A stretch of 64,000 nt of DNA from Rhizophagus clarus (taxonomy: Eukaryota; Glomeromycota; Glomeromycetes; Glomerales; Glomeraceae), in NCBI GenBank assembly GCA_015698045.1, contig BLAL01000060.1, positions 1,180,501-1,244,500 of the forward strand, read 5' to 3'. The first letter of the stretch is position 1; the number at the start of each line of letters is the position of its first letter. Positions 1 to 11,890 of the stretch are shown in pieces. The position numbers and the translations under genes were made by a program. The notes below the pieces were generated by a model. It searched no databases. It saw only the letters and a program-made list of their open reading frames with translations, and was not told the DNA's origin.

Positions 1-1553
1 AGGGTAGAGATATGCCCGCATAATTTTCGAGCTCCAGGAATATCACACAAAGCAATTATTAATGCAGCTCAAATATCTTTGCTATTTGGACATTCATTAG
101 TGCGATTAAGATTCACGCCTTCCCAAAGTGACTCTAATTCCATTATTATTGGCGAAAGATAATGATTAACTTTATGCAATTTAACCTCATCGGGCCCTAG
201 TAATATGCCGAGTATAAGCACATTTTCGGGCTTAAATCAAACATCCCGAGGTAGATTGCATATTACTGCGTATATTACACCTGTACTGTAAATTGTTCTT
301 TCGTAAGGCTGGAACCAATCCAAATTCATCATTAATCCTAAATGAGCATCAGCCTTATCTGATCAGAAAAAGTTATTTGACCCTTGTTCAGACGATTCCT
401 TAAGATTTTTCCATATTTGGCCATCATAAATATCCGATAGAACATTGTCAATTATTGAATGACGTGTCTAATGCCGCAGTAATTCTTCAAATCCTGACCG
501 CTTGAACATACTAGAAAGCTGCTATTATATACTCGAGACCGGATAAATTAATTCAGGAACAATTGATATACTATTATTTAAAGAAATTTTCTTCCCTAAA
601 GAAGTACGACATTGTTTTAATCTCTTTGTAGCCGAATTTGGAAATTTGACATGGCTGCATTTTATAATGGTATTATTATCTTTTGATATTATCTCCTCTT
701 TTTTGTATAATTTGTGGCATTTTTGGCAGGCTGCAAACTGCATAAATCGATCGAAAAGTCCTAACTTTTTTCTTAGCATGTACAATGAATTTGGGAATGA
801 TTCGTAATTGATATTTTTATATACTTTCAATATTATTTTAATAAATTGTATTAATTCTTCAATTGCGGTATTTGGTATGTTATGACTCGACCTGAACTTC
901 ATAATCCATATCAAAATCCCTTTAATTAATTCATCTGTTGGTAATTCTGAAATATCTGGTGTGTCTGAAATATCTGGTATGTCGAACATAGGATAAGAGT
1001 AATTCTCAAAATTATCTGAAAAATTGTTATCTTCATCATTAGGAGAATCTTCTTGTGTCGAAGATTCACTAGTGTAGATATCATCCGTGTCATATTCAGC
1101 TGGCACATTATAAGAGGAATCTTCAGCGATTAGCTCAACTTCAGTGATACGACGAAATGTGCCTGGTTTTGCTCTTTTTTTGTGTGGAAGAAATATATAT
1201 TTCTGTTCCTCATACGTATCATTATCAGAATGTGTATCAATAGACATTGTCGTATCTTGTGGTTCTGCTAACGATATTGTCGAATTAATCAGTTCTACTA
1301 ACTCTTGAGACGTTGAAGCCTTATCGCGATTTAATGGTTCCAAAGAAGTCATTTGCTCATTCGTTTGCTCATGTTTCTCCTTCGTATGCAGATCAACCAT
1401 TTTCCCATTACAATAGCTGCAAAAGCACAGAACCTTCTCTCTTGATTTTCTGATCGTAAATTCAGTAGATGTTTGTTCAGAGGTTGATGAACTAGGATTA
1501 TTATATTCGTCTATGATATTAGCAGCAATGCGTTTTCTTCCCCCTTTTTTCAT
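1..1553 (-). pseudogene. tnp2-type (CACTA-like) transposase, 5' portion, decayed and cut by window edge
   Basis: An open frame of 342 codons runs from the ATG at 1553 to a stop at 525. Beyond it the same frame continues to base 1, interrupted by stops. The N-terminal part is acidic and Ser/Thr-rich with a Cys pair (CFCSYC). A second Cys pair (CQKCHKLY) follows near residue 275. Downstream of the stop, segments such as SDKADAHLGLMMNLDWFQPY and DIPGARKLCGH are typical of tnp2-type transposases, which cut CACTA-family DNA transposons at their ends. In-frame stops lie at 520-526, 468-470, 363-365, 237-239 and 69-71. The last three are TGA where the family usually has Arg, as if CGA became TGA. 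The catalytic C-terminal part lies outside the window. It diverges from the gene starting at 2353. Family assignment is by recognition. Confidence 0.7.
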
Positions 1554-1640
1554 TTTTTGATAAAAGTCAGATATGATAAAGTTGTAATATAATTTTTACA
1601 TTGAATAAAGTTATAATATACTTTGTTATATTTAATTAAT

Positions 1641-1857
1641 AGTGATTTTTTATTAATATCAAATTTTTAGTGATGTCAAATTTTTAGTGATATTGTGGTT
1701 TTTTTATTAATATCAAATTTTTAGTGATGTCAAATTTTTAATGATATTTTGGTTTTTTTATTAATATCAAATTTTTAGTGATGTCAAATTTTTAGTGATA
1801 TTTTGGTTTTTTTATTAATATCAAATTTTTAGTGATGTCAAATTTTTAGTGATATTG
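1641..1857. repeat. 54-bp tandem repeat, about 4 copies
   Basis: Four near-identical 54-bp units each contain TTATTAATATCAAATTTTTA followed by GTGATGTCAAATTTTTAGTG. They lie between the divergent genes starting at 1553 and 2353, where promoter or transposase-binding repeats could be. No function can be shown from the sequence. Confidence 0.85.
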
Positions 1858-2031
1858 TGATTATATTCCGTTTTAAAATGATATTCATGGTATAATTAAC
1901 AAAATAGACAAATTCAAATACGAAAAATTAGACGTAAGAAGTTGAATAGAAAATTAAACGAAAACCAAAATTTAAAAAATAAAATATATATCATACCACG
2001 CACTCAATGCGATTTAACTGTTCAATTAATT

Positions 2032-2240
2032 GAAAGTCTAGTTTGATGCGAAAGTTTAAGTCTAATCTGATCATTAACGGCTAATGATTGAAAGTCTAAT
2101 TTGATATGTTTAATATATGTTTAATTAATTAAAAGTCTAATTTGATGCGAAAGTTTAAGTCTAATTTGATCACGCCTATTGAAAGTCTAATTTTATACAA
2201 ATGTTTGTGATCGTTAATTGTTAAAAGTCTAATTTGATAG
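2032..2240 (+). repeat. Dispersed 15-bp motif AAAGTCTAATTTGAT, about 7 copies
   Basis: The motif AAAGTCTAATTTGAT and one-base variants recur about seven times in 210 bp, all in the same orientation and with irregular spacing. The block ends just before a TATA box. Clustered short direct repeats next to transposon genes are often transposase-binding subterminal repeats. That role is inference here. Confidence 0.6.
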
Positions 2241-2252
2241 TAAAGAAATAGA

Positions 2253-2260
2253 TATAAATA
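2253..2260 (+). promoter_or_regulatory. TATA box (TATAAATA)
   Basis: TATAAATA lies 93 bp before the ATG of the plus-strand gene at 2353, a normal distance for a fungal core promoter. Confidence 0.45.
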
Positions 2261-2352
2261 GTGGTCCAATTTCCTCGTTCCATACAAAAAAATCGCCCTT
2301 TTTTCTTTTTTAAAAAATAATAATAAAAAATAAAAATAATTTTAAAACAATA

Positions 2353-4626
2353 ATGGCTTATAAGAAACCATCAAAACCAAATGCTCCTTCACCAGATATT
2401 GCTGGTTTGTCTACACCATTGCCACATACAACATCAACTCCTCCACGAAATATTGCTTCAACACCAACACCAACTAATACCACCGTTTCATCTACATCAC
2501 GAAATATTGCCACATTACGAGCGTCAACACCAACTAATACTACACCACGAAATATTGCCACATCACAAGCGTCAACACCAGCTAATACTACACCACGAAA
2601 TATTGCCACACCACGAGCATCAACACCAACTAATACTACACCACGAAATATTGCCACACCACGAGCGTTAACACCAACTAATACCACTGCCTTGTCTACA
2701 CCATGAAATATTGCCACACCATGAAATATTGCTTCAACACCAACATCACTAAATACTAATACTACAGCTCCCTTTAGACTTGTTGTTTTGCAAGATATTT
2801 TAGCCTCATTAGGTCAAACCCAAACTCAATTTCAACGAACTTCTGATATTATTAAAAGATATCCTAATATTAATGTACCGAAAAGTTACCATTCATATCA
2901 CGAAGAAGGAGCACCAAGAAATGTTTGACCGAGTAATGAAGAAGCGGGTAAACTGAATTTTTTGTTATATTTTAATATTTATTATATTATATCTGTTCGT
3001 TATAATTCGATACATATTCTTATAATTTAAAATAGGTAATTTAGAGCTAGGAAATTTAAAAAATGAAACCTTTCGACTACAGAATGAATTGAATCAGGAA
3101 AAGGTCAAAGTATCAGAAATGAAATGAAAAATAGATAATTTGCAAGATCGTGTTCGTAGGGTCAAGAAGGAGAATTCCTTACTATGGCAGTTTAATGAAA
3201 TTTTTGGTGATGAATCGAACCAATTATGTGAAAAGAATAAAACTCTCCAAGAAGAACTTCAACAGCTTAAGCAACTTCGCACACCTCGAAAGACTATTGA
3301 TTCTCTGCAGCAATATTCACCAAAACGCCCCAATAAAAGATTAAAATTGAGAGAGAAATCGCCTGATGAAGTTGCCGCTTCAGCTGCAAGAGTAAGAATT
3401 TTACAAGACTATTTGCAGCTGAATTGTGTTAATGTATATATACAGCTTTTATTATTTCCTCTTATTGTTTAGGACGAAATGAAGAACCTCTTGAAAGGTC
3501 AAATACCTGAAAAATATCGGTTGGATTACGGCAAGACTTTTAGTGAACAGACAGCAAAGATATACAAAAAATTGATACCTGAATTAAAGAGGTTGATGAG
3601 TGGATATTATAATTCGTCTGTAACCCAATTGTCAAACTGATTACGATCGATTCACAAGCATAAAAGAGATAGATAACGGAAACAACTATCAGGCCAATTA
3701 GACAAAGTCGACCGTAGGATGCACGTGAATGCGCGATTGTCTGAAGTGAGCAGTATTTTATTTTAATGCACTTCTTTTTAGTCATTTGAAATTAATCTTT
3801 ATATATTCAATAGAAAAAAAATAGACGAGTAAAGGCGGCAATAAAATTATATGAAAGAAATAACGCCAACATAAAGGAATTCGATAAAGACGAATTATTA
3901 CCAATGCTTGTACAGAATAATTGTCATTCCATTGAGCAATCAGATTCTGAAGATGATTCAAGACAGAAATTATCTGATAATAAGCGGTTCTTGCATGTAT
4001 ACGATCGGTCATAGCATTCAGACGAGGTATTAAAGTGATTACTGCTCCTAACCTATTTTAATATTTATTCAATATTTGTTTATCTTTGTTTTAATAGTTA
4101 AAACAGCTATTACGAGACGTATTAGACCCTGAAGCAGAATATATTCAACATGCAAAAAAGCAACGGGAGCGAATTTATAATGATGATATTTACTTCATGT
4201 CTAGTAAACCTCTCGAGAATGCGCCTGAATGGGCGCTCGATAAAATGAAAATGTACGAGACAGATGAAACAAACGAAACAATTGGCATTAGCGAATATGA
4301 CGACATGGTTGATGATTTGATTCAATCTTACAAGGATCGTGTGCCAATAGAACTGAATTTAACAGAACCATATTCAGATTTCTTGTTAAATTTGGCGAAA
4401 ATGAATTCAACTAGACCTGAAGATTTGGATGAGATCGATGAAAGTTCGACAACAGTAAGTTGAATTATTTTAATATTTTTATGTCGCAAATATCGTTAAT
4501 TAATTTTGTTTATATCATATGTTGTATCATATTAGCAACAAAAAGCTGAAAAAAACTGAAAAAAAAGGAAGGGCTACGGAAGACGAAGAACTCCATGAAA
4601 TATTTGATGCAGACGAATATTATTAG
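2353..4626 (+). pseudogene. Multi-exon coiled-coil protein gene with N-terminal 16-residue repeats, decayed
   Basis: I do not recognise the family. Exon 1 (2353-2947) encodes a Pro/Thr-rich N-terminus with about six 16-residue repeats (TPTNTTPRNIATPRAS). Introns at 2948-3035 and 3428-3472 have GT...AG ends and keep phase. Two or three further introns follow around 3750-3812, 4026-4098 and 4454-4550. Exon 2 is rich in Glu, Lys and Leu and reads as a coiled coil. The last exon ends in acidic EDEELHEIFDADEYY and a stop at 4624-4626. In-frame stops at 2704, 2722, 2926, 3125 and 3638 are all TGA. At 2704 and 2722 the preceding repeat copies have CGA in the same position, so these are C-to-T changes. 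It diverges from the tnp2 relic and may be the second protein of that transposon; this is inference. Confidence 0.6.
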
Positions 4627-4799
4627 TATATTTTATATTTATTTTTTTGGTTATATAATTATTACTGGATATTTTATATTTTTTTTGTACGGTTGATCAT
4701 ATACGGGTTGGTTTATATAATTATCTTATATTACTATATACTATATACGTCAATATATATAAAATAAATGGTTTTTATTTGCTTATAAAATACAAAATG

Positions 4800-5100
4800 A
4801 TGCTTTATTATTCGACCTTGAAAAACCTCTAGTTCGACCTATTTATCAATTATATTCGGATTATATATAGTAGTCGAATATAGTTTTTTTTTAGGGTCGA
4901 ATAAATATGTAATAATGTCCTAATATAAGTAAAATGATGGTCGAATTTTCTTTCTGAATTTGAGACGATTGGCACCCTAAATGCGCCAAAAAAATTGGCC
5001 TCAATTTGACATAGGTTAGATCGTCATTCGACCTATATTCGACCTGGTCAAATTTAGGCCGAATTGTCCTTTTTCGACTAGTATAAATGTGACATAGAAA
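4800..5100. repeat. TTCGACC / GGTCGAA motif cluster
   Basis: About eight copies of TTCGACC or its complement lie in 300 bp just after the end of the coiled-coil gene. They could be the subterminal repeats of the element that carries the tnp2 and coiled-coil genes. The motif is absent from the flanking kilobase. Confidence 0.5.
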
Positions 5101-6024
5101 ATATTTTTATTGATAATTTGGATGCACCATTTCTTACAGATGAAAATATTTTAAATTAATTAAAAAATAATAAAAAATAATATTTTTTGACCAAATATTA
5201 ACTTCAAAGTAAATATATTAATTTGTATATATAAATTTTTAATTGATTATCTTATTTAAATATATAAATATTTTGGCCAATTTTTGACTGGCCAAAAATT
5301 AAACTTGGCCATTTTGGCCACAGCCAAAGTGTCAACACTAGTCTAAAAATAAAAATATATTAAATTTTATAATATGTAATTTAAGAAAAATTATTTTATA
5401 TAAAAAATTAAAAATCATAATTTATTAGTAATTATATATTTTTAGAAATAATATATACTATTAAATGTAATTCATCTTTCTGACCAATAATATTGTTCAA
5501 CTCTTTTGATAATTAGTAATAACTAGTAAATAAATTTGTTTTTATTATAATATAATATCTATCATATATTATGGATCACAGTACACTTTATGCATAGTAC
5601 TTTTCCTTTTTCACCCAATAAAAAGTTCTATTTTTTATTGATTTTATTATTTAATAAATTTAATTTTACCCAGATATTATATAAAAAAATTTTCTGGTTA
5701 TTATACAATCTTTTAAACATATTCTATTTATAAAAATTTAAGTTATTAATAAGTGGTACAAGGTCAACCTTCAGAAATTTGCAAGATACCTGGAATACTA
5801 TGATCTGTGATATATGGTAATATGTTTAGTTTGATTTATAAATAAAATTATCATTGGAGGTAAATACCTTTAATTTGGTAGTGGACAGTGATAACTGATA
5901 ATAACAAAGATGACTATTAAAATAAGGATCACAAGATAGCTTAATTGTAAATTAATTCAGTATGTACAACTTTTTTGTGTATCATGTTAGATGGTCATCA
6001 GGGTGGTCATCTGATCACCCCAAT
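5101..6024. other. AT-rich stretch without a gene
   Basis: No coding frame is visible. At 5265-5345 several TTGGCCA-type motifs end in AAGTGTCAACACTAG. This resembles the end of a DNA transposon with subterminal repeats, but no opposite end was found. The rest is low-complexity AT sequence. Confidence 0.4.
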
Positions 6025-6032
6025 GACAAATA

Positions 6033-6654
6033 GGTATGTGACTATACATGAAACTGAAATTGGTTAATTTTGACCTTCAAAATGGTCGAAATGGTCAAAA
6101 TGATTTCAACCTGGGCCCCTCCAAAAGTCAAAATGGCCGAAATTACATCATAGTCATGTGATTTTTATAGTAAACAATAATATTAAAATTTAAAGTTAAC
6201 AATCTCCGCATCTAGTGATCTGATTTTTATGATCTTTACACGGTTGGATTCAGCTCATTGAGAGGATTCCAATGATATGTGTTACATAGTTCTAGCATCA
6301 ATATTGACGAGTTATTCATGTTTAAAATTTGGTATTAAATAGTCTTATTACACTTATAATAAACAATAATATTAAAGTTCAAAGTTAATAATCTCCACAT
6401 CCAGTAATCCGATTTTTATGATCTTGACGCGGTTGGATTCAGCTCATTGAGAGGATTCCAATGATATGTGTTGCATATCTGTAGCATCAATATTGACAGA
6501 GTTATTCACGTTTAAAATTTTATATTAAATTATAATTATAAAAATCACATGACTATGACGTAATTTCGACTACGACTTTAATTTTGACTTTTGACCTTCC
6601 CAAGTCAAAATATTTTGACTTTTGGGTTTTAATTTTGACCTCATGTATATATGT
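6033..6654. mobile_element. 622-bp non-autonomous DNA element with 8-bp flanking repeat GACAAATA
   Basis: GACAAATA occurs immediately outside both ends (6025-6032 and 6655-6662), the TSD length of hAT elements. The ends are loosely inverted: GTGACTATACATGAAACTG on the left matches the complement of CCTCATGTATATATGT on the right. Further in, ATCATAGTCATGTGATTTTTAT (about 6147) is mirrored by AAAATCACATGACTATGACG (about 6542). The interior holds a direct repeat of about 170 bp (6180-6345 and 6370-6530), both sharing GGTTGGATTCAGCTCATTGA. There is no ORF, so it would depend on another transposase. Confidence 0.55.
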
Positions 6655-7146
6655 GACAAATAAAGATCAGCAACACTCAAAAAAAACTAAGTCGCTGAGA
6701 TAAATATAAACAACGTGTTCCTCACGGTCACATGCCAGTGACAGCTATATGTCATGTTTTCCTTATATGGTTAAGATCAACAAACCATGGCACACAAAAA
6801 AGTTGTGCATTCAGTACATATCATGACATTACCACTTAGAACGAGATCCGCTTAAAATTGTTAAATGTAAAGAACTTTGCAAATTTTAACACAGTTGGGA
6901 AATCACATTATAAAAATTAAAGATTAATCACATCTGACATTTTTACAATCATGAATTTTATTATTATCTAATAAACCAATAAAACAATATGATACCCGAT
7001 ATATCTTTCCATTTTCTTTGGTGAATAGACCATTTTAAGATTGTTCATTATTTCCGCTAATTTGATCGTACGGTTATCTTCTGGTAACCCCATTTCATCA
7101 TTTCGAAGCTATAGATATTAGAGTTATTAGATTTTTAATTCGATTA

Positions 7147-7315
7147 GGGCAGTGACATATATTAGCTAATATTTTTTTACTATAGCGTTTATCCCCCACC
7201 CCCAGGTAAGATATCTTGGTCACGTGCAACCAATCATATTTTTAAAAATTGTGTAACCTAAGATTTTCGCTTACCCCCCACCCCCTAAAATATTAGCTAA
7301 TATATGTCACTGCCC
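7147..7315. mobile_element. 169-bp MITE with TTA duplication (PIF/Harbinger-like)
   Basis: Perfect terminal inverted repeats begin GGGCAGTGACATATATTAGC on the left and end in the exact complement on the right, about 28 bp in all. TTA flanks both ends (7144-7146 and 7316-7318). GGG-starting inverted repeats with a TTA duplication are typical of Tourist-type (PIF/Harbinger) MITEs. The interior has C-rich CCCCCACCCCC tracts and no ORF. Confidence 0.75.
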
Positions 7316-7318
7316 TTA

Positions 7319-7842
7319 GATCAGTTAATGTTTTCCATAAATAAATTTTCTTTAATTCGAGCATATCGACCTTCAAGATGGCGCATGTTCACTAGGGCAT
7401 TCCGAAAATATGCCAATCGGCAAACAATTTCAAAGTCACCTAAAATCAGCCAAAGATCGTAACATGTATGATTTTAGGTACGTGATATTACTAATAATCT
7501 CTCTGGTTTAATTTCTGTTGAAACGTTCTTTTAACCGTACTTACTGTATTATTTACAAGATCTAAGTTTGCATAATTGAAAAGTCGTAAAGTGTCAAAAG
7601 ACCCGCTTTCATCAATGTGGTCGATGGATACAATCAACTAATAATGTTAATCTCATAACCTCGTTTATGTTTAATAGGATAGTCAGTGTATTATAATAAT
7701 AATACACAGTAAATTAATTTCGTATAATGCGTATATTGTAATCACTGTAATATAATCGCAATGAATTGTTTATAAAATCAGATGCATCATACGAAAGTAT
7801 TTTGATTTGTAGAAGATGGATCATGATAATAAAAAAAGATCC
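7319..7842. other. AT-rich stretch without a gene
   Basis: No ORF, RNA gene or convincing repeat was seen between the MITE and the 3' end of the LINE relic. Confidence 0.4.
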
Positions 7843-7894
7843 TGTCTAAAAAAAAATTTTATTGAATTAAGTAAAAGCTCAACCCGCTTGTCTT

Positions 7895-7912
7895 GACACC
7901 AATCCAGGTGTC
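7895..7912 (-). other. Stem-loop near LINE 3' end
   Basis: GACACC AATCCA GGTGTC forms a perfect 6-bp stem with a 6-base loop, about 40 bp before the element end and just before AATAAA on the minus strand. LINE reverse transcriptases often recognise a 3' RNA hairpin, so this is a candidate recognition site. Confidence 0.4.
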
Positions 7913-8284
7913 ATATTCCAAATATAAAAGAGATCAAATCAAACTTATAACAACTATAATAAATATAACGTAACGATAAGAATATAAAATAAAATAAAAG
8001 AAAATGCAACAACGAATAAAAAGAATTAAATAAATAAACAGAAACTATTAAAAATATATCTTATAAATTCTTATATCGCAACCGTAAGTTTGTTAATACA
8101 TTTTCCAAAATTAAAGAACCAATGAGGATATGTGTTGTGAGATATAATTCGTATATTATATTTTAAAACAAGTAACTGCTTCTTTCATTAGGATCGAGTA
8201 TCAGCACGTGCGATCTTCATTGATCTTGTAATTGATTGTCAGTTTCACATTGTCATCAGTACGATCATTAAAATGTACAATCAA

Positions 8285-8640
8285 TCAATTTAGATTATGG
8301 AAGCTTAAGAAATTTAGAGTGTCAAGGCCAAACTTCCCATCTTGTAAAGTGTAGGTAATTGGAATCATTGATGTTTTCTCCTCGAAGCGTGACTTATCAT
8401 GATCGATAATTTGAGTAATAAGGAGAGTAAACGTTTGTAGTAATTCTTCGTGTATGGACTTCCATTTATCAAGGTACGATGGGCACTCGAAAAAATGATT
8501 CCACAACGTCCCTTTGCAGACATGATGGGCATGTGAGATTGGCGTATAGTGTGGGCTTTCTGTTCTGACTAAAGGCAAATTTTTAATTAACAGTTTGGCG
8601 AAAAATGATCATCTTTGAGATTTTCATCAACTTACAACGG
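8285..8640 (-). pseudogene. LINE reverse-transcriptase zinc-binding domain fragment
   Basis: The 97-codon frame at 8578-8285 and the bases just upstream read as AKLLIKNLPL...HHVCKGTLWNHFFECPSYLDKW. The Cys, Trp, His and Cys spacing is that of the C-terminal zinc-binding region of fungal LINE polyproteins. Stops close both ends. It is part of the larger LINE relic. Confidence 0.45.
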
Positions 8641-11459
8641 AAACCTCTACAACTTTTATGTGATGTCCTAATCGACTAGAGTTGTTGAAGATAACGGGGA
8701 TAAACTTGCGGAAATGTTGTTCTGGAAATGAGGGAAATGTCTATAAAAATTACTATGCGAAAATAAATTAGGCGAAGATCAACACAAATTCATTTATCTG
8801 CTATATAATTACATGATAAAAAAAAAGAATTGCAAGCTAAAAAAAAAAAAAAAATAAAAATAAAAGGTTTCCAAACCAAATAATAATAATTATCAATGAT
8901 CCCTATATGGAACTTATTATTAGATGATACGAACCCGTGTATATATATAAATATAAATAATATTGATGTTTATCCTCTATACAAATTTCTAAAGATTGTC
9001 AATCTACTTCCTCGTTGTTGCGTAGGCGTGATTGCTGAAGGATTAATGACACGATCTCCCGAATGTTTAACGTTAATGCTCATATTAATCCTTCGTTCTC
9101 TTAAAGCATCAGTTTTAGTAACGGAACCAAGAAATTTATCTAATTTGCGTAAAGTCATTGATGCCATTCGATGCGCTTGTGTATGAGTTTTCATTAAATA
9201 TTTGAGAGAAAGAATCATTGGCCTCGTTCAACAATTCACTTGATAAAATTGGTTACCAGGTGGAACAGGAAACTCGTCATCACCGTTTTCGTCACCATCA
9301 TAATTATTAAACCCCGGATACCGTTATTTAATAGAATAGTACATCTTGTCTTCTTCGTTGGTGTGTTGTTAATGCTTGAATTAGCCGAAACAATAACAGT
9401 CTAATCATCACGATCGGATGATGACGAAGACGCATCACAGTTTCAGGTGAAAGAGCAAGAGCAATAGTATTGGGTGAGAAGCAAGCATTCGCAAACGCTA
9501 AAAATTCAATATTTGAAGATGAAGGGCCGAGTTCCTTAAAGGTAGCGATGGTATTGAAGTATCAACTGAGGAATTTGAGAAATCGCTAACGTAAGAACCG
9601 GATCACTACCAAATTTACTAAATCCCTTTGATTTGTCCTTCTTATTTGAGTTCTTGACATTATCAGGAGTCGTTCTTTATCATTATGGATGAAACAACAT
9701 AATCTGTCGTATGGGCAAGTTCCATTTTGCCAAAAAGTTTTGCAGAACCTTCTTAAGTATTAACCTAATCTTATTTTTTCCTTAAAAACATGTATCTTCA
9801 ACAATATTAATGTATTGTTCGATTAAGCCATTTCCTAGAGCGATTATTATAAGATCTTGTGATAGCATTGACGTCCAGTCCGTATTAATTGTTACAGTGG
9901 GCCAAAAATATTGCTGAAGGCCAGTGTGGTAATTTAGCGTAAAAATGTAAGTCGGTGTTTTGTACCATGAATTTTTGTGGTGATACTTTGGTTGTTCAAA
10001 AATTATCACTATTTTTCACTCTTATTACAATAGTAGTCTTTGATGGTGAACATTCCGTGAAAAGTTAGCATTATCAGTAATCCATCTATTAATCCAAGAA
10101 CAGCCTGTATCGACCACCACCACGGTGATAAATGAATTTGATTTTGATCTACATTGTTAAAAAATTTATCCTGTTATTGGTTCGTGATTCTGTATTATAT
10201 AACGATCTAAGAGAGACTTGATAGTTAATCTAATCCTTACATATGTAAGCTTGTGTTTCATCTTTAGCTATGATCGGATTCTAAAAATACTACAATCAAG
10301 TGGCTATAGTTCTATTGATTTTCTAGATACCACTGCTATCATTCTTTGCCACACTCCAAATCTAATGGACGATAATTTTGGCTCGTGCCTGGAGCCCTTT
10401 TCGTATGCACCATTCCACCACTTGTCCTATCATAACAACCAGATAATTGACACTATTATGAACTAAAATAAAGTCTAACTAAAATTAGTATCGGAGCTAA
10501 ATGATTAATTAGTAGATCAAGATCAGAATTCAGGTTCCTGTTATTCTGAATGCAGGTGGGAGATCTTATTGAATCATTTTGGCGTACGGCCTCTTGCCTT
10601 GACTTTGAGAAAGGAGCCTTAAACGTAGACCATGCAATAATGTTATGTCTGTCTAATTATAGCTGATCGGCGAAAAATAGCGGTAATTTCAGCGATTTGT
10701 TGTTAACTGTGTGCAATTGTGATCTTTACTAAAGAAAGAACGAATGCGTGTCCTCCCGAATTCACCAATCTCTCTATCGTAGGTCATCATATTTCATTTC
10801 AAATATTTAGTTGTGCGGAACGTATACGGATTACTGTGTGATGTGAGCGAGCGATGATGGATCGTCGAGGTTCAACTAATTTATAAGATTTGATCCGCAC
10901 ACAACTGATGCCATATGTTGTTTATCCCGAATATACCTTCATGTCTTTATGCTGCTGAAGGGAGGAAACGAGTAGTTCCAATAGTGAATCGATCGTCTTT
11001 AAAACTAGGGCGAAGAGTTCGTCTGATCTTGTTCTGGCAATGCCATTAGTTGAGAAAATCTAGGAATTAAAATACGTTATACGTTATTGACCATTGGATA
11101 ATTTTTATATTGATTATGCTAAAGTTGAACGATATAATCTCTTCTTCCACTTCGCCTTTTTCCATTTTGTAGAAACAAAACGCCAATGATTTTATCGTTC
11201 GTGGCAGGTACTACTACGTTATCTTGTCGCATATGAACAAACAAGTTTAGTGACGGGTTGATTATCATGAGCACTGACTCTTTTCCATTAATTTTGGTAT
11301 CATGCATGACATAAATTCATTAGCTAGATTAATCGTGTTCTAAATACGTTCTTGAAAGTCGATAAAAGTGGTATCATCCATGTAAGAGTATAAGATAGCA
11401 CTGGCATATAAATACGCTTCATACCAGCTACAGGTCCAAATTATTAAAAACATTTTTCA

Positions 11460-11890
11460 GAAATAAAAAAAAAATGTTCTGCTCGTACCTACACTCACCT
11501 TAAAATATCAAGTCCAGTTCGATTTTCTTAATATAAAAAAAAATTATAATTTCGGAATAGTATCAGCTTTTGATACCAAGTTTAGTTTTATCAAGTTCGG
11601 CATTATAAAAAATTAATAAAAACATTAGTATGAATCGTTAACGAAATTGAATCCTATTCCCACATACACGCACATATTCACTTCGATTTACCTGCCTAGT
11701 TTATCCAATCTCCCTACAAGTGAAGAAACCAAGCAGTCTAGCGTCCTAAAAAAAAATTAAAAATACATTAGTATGTTTCCTTGGGCCTTATTCTCATACG
11801 AATGCACACACAACCCCACCAATTTACCTATCCGGTAGATTCTGAAGTCCTACAAAAAAAAAATCCGATATTTCTAAAACAATTTTTTTT
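11460..11890 (-). repeat. Exon/intron-like repeat units (short array)
   Basis: On the minus strand a 22-bp block (11849-11828) is preceded by TTTTTTTTGTAG and followed by GTAAATTGG. An 82-bp intron-like segment then carries ATACTAATG, a T run and TTTTAG. It leads into a 54-bp block (11745-11692) that is again followed by GTAAATCG and another TACTAAT-containing segment. Each segment has a donor, a branch site and a polypyrimidine-AG acceptor. No long reading frame crosses the blocks. The layout matches the larger arrays at 20.9-22.1 and 51.6-54.4 kb. Confidence 0.45.

Larger units (their letters stand above)
7843..11310 (-). mobile_element. Decayed LINE (non-LTR retrotransposon), 3' part
   Basis: Read on the minus strand, short homologous blocks occur in the order expected of a LINE. 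RNase H-like blocks are visible at about 10140-9780 (SWINRWITDNANFS, then LPHWPS, then TINTDWTSMLSQ). A reverse-transcriptase zinc-binding-like block lies at about 8640-8285 (LWNHFFECPSYLDKW). Stops and frameshifts separate them. The 3' end (about 8280-7843) is non-coding and closes with a stem-loop and AATAAA followed by a T run. No reverse-transcriptase catalytic YxDD block was found, so the 5' half is lost or too decayed. In living elements these proteins copy the element's RNA into a nicked target. Confidence 0.5.

Noticed and set aside
2358-2717. Minus-strand ORF of 119 codons
   Set aside because: It is the complement of the 16-residue repeat region of the plus-strand gene, which has the better start, TATA box and continuing exons.
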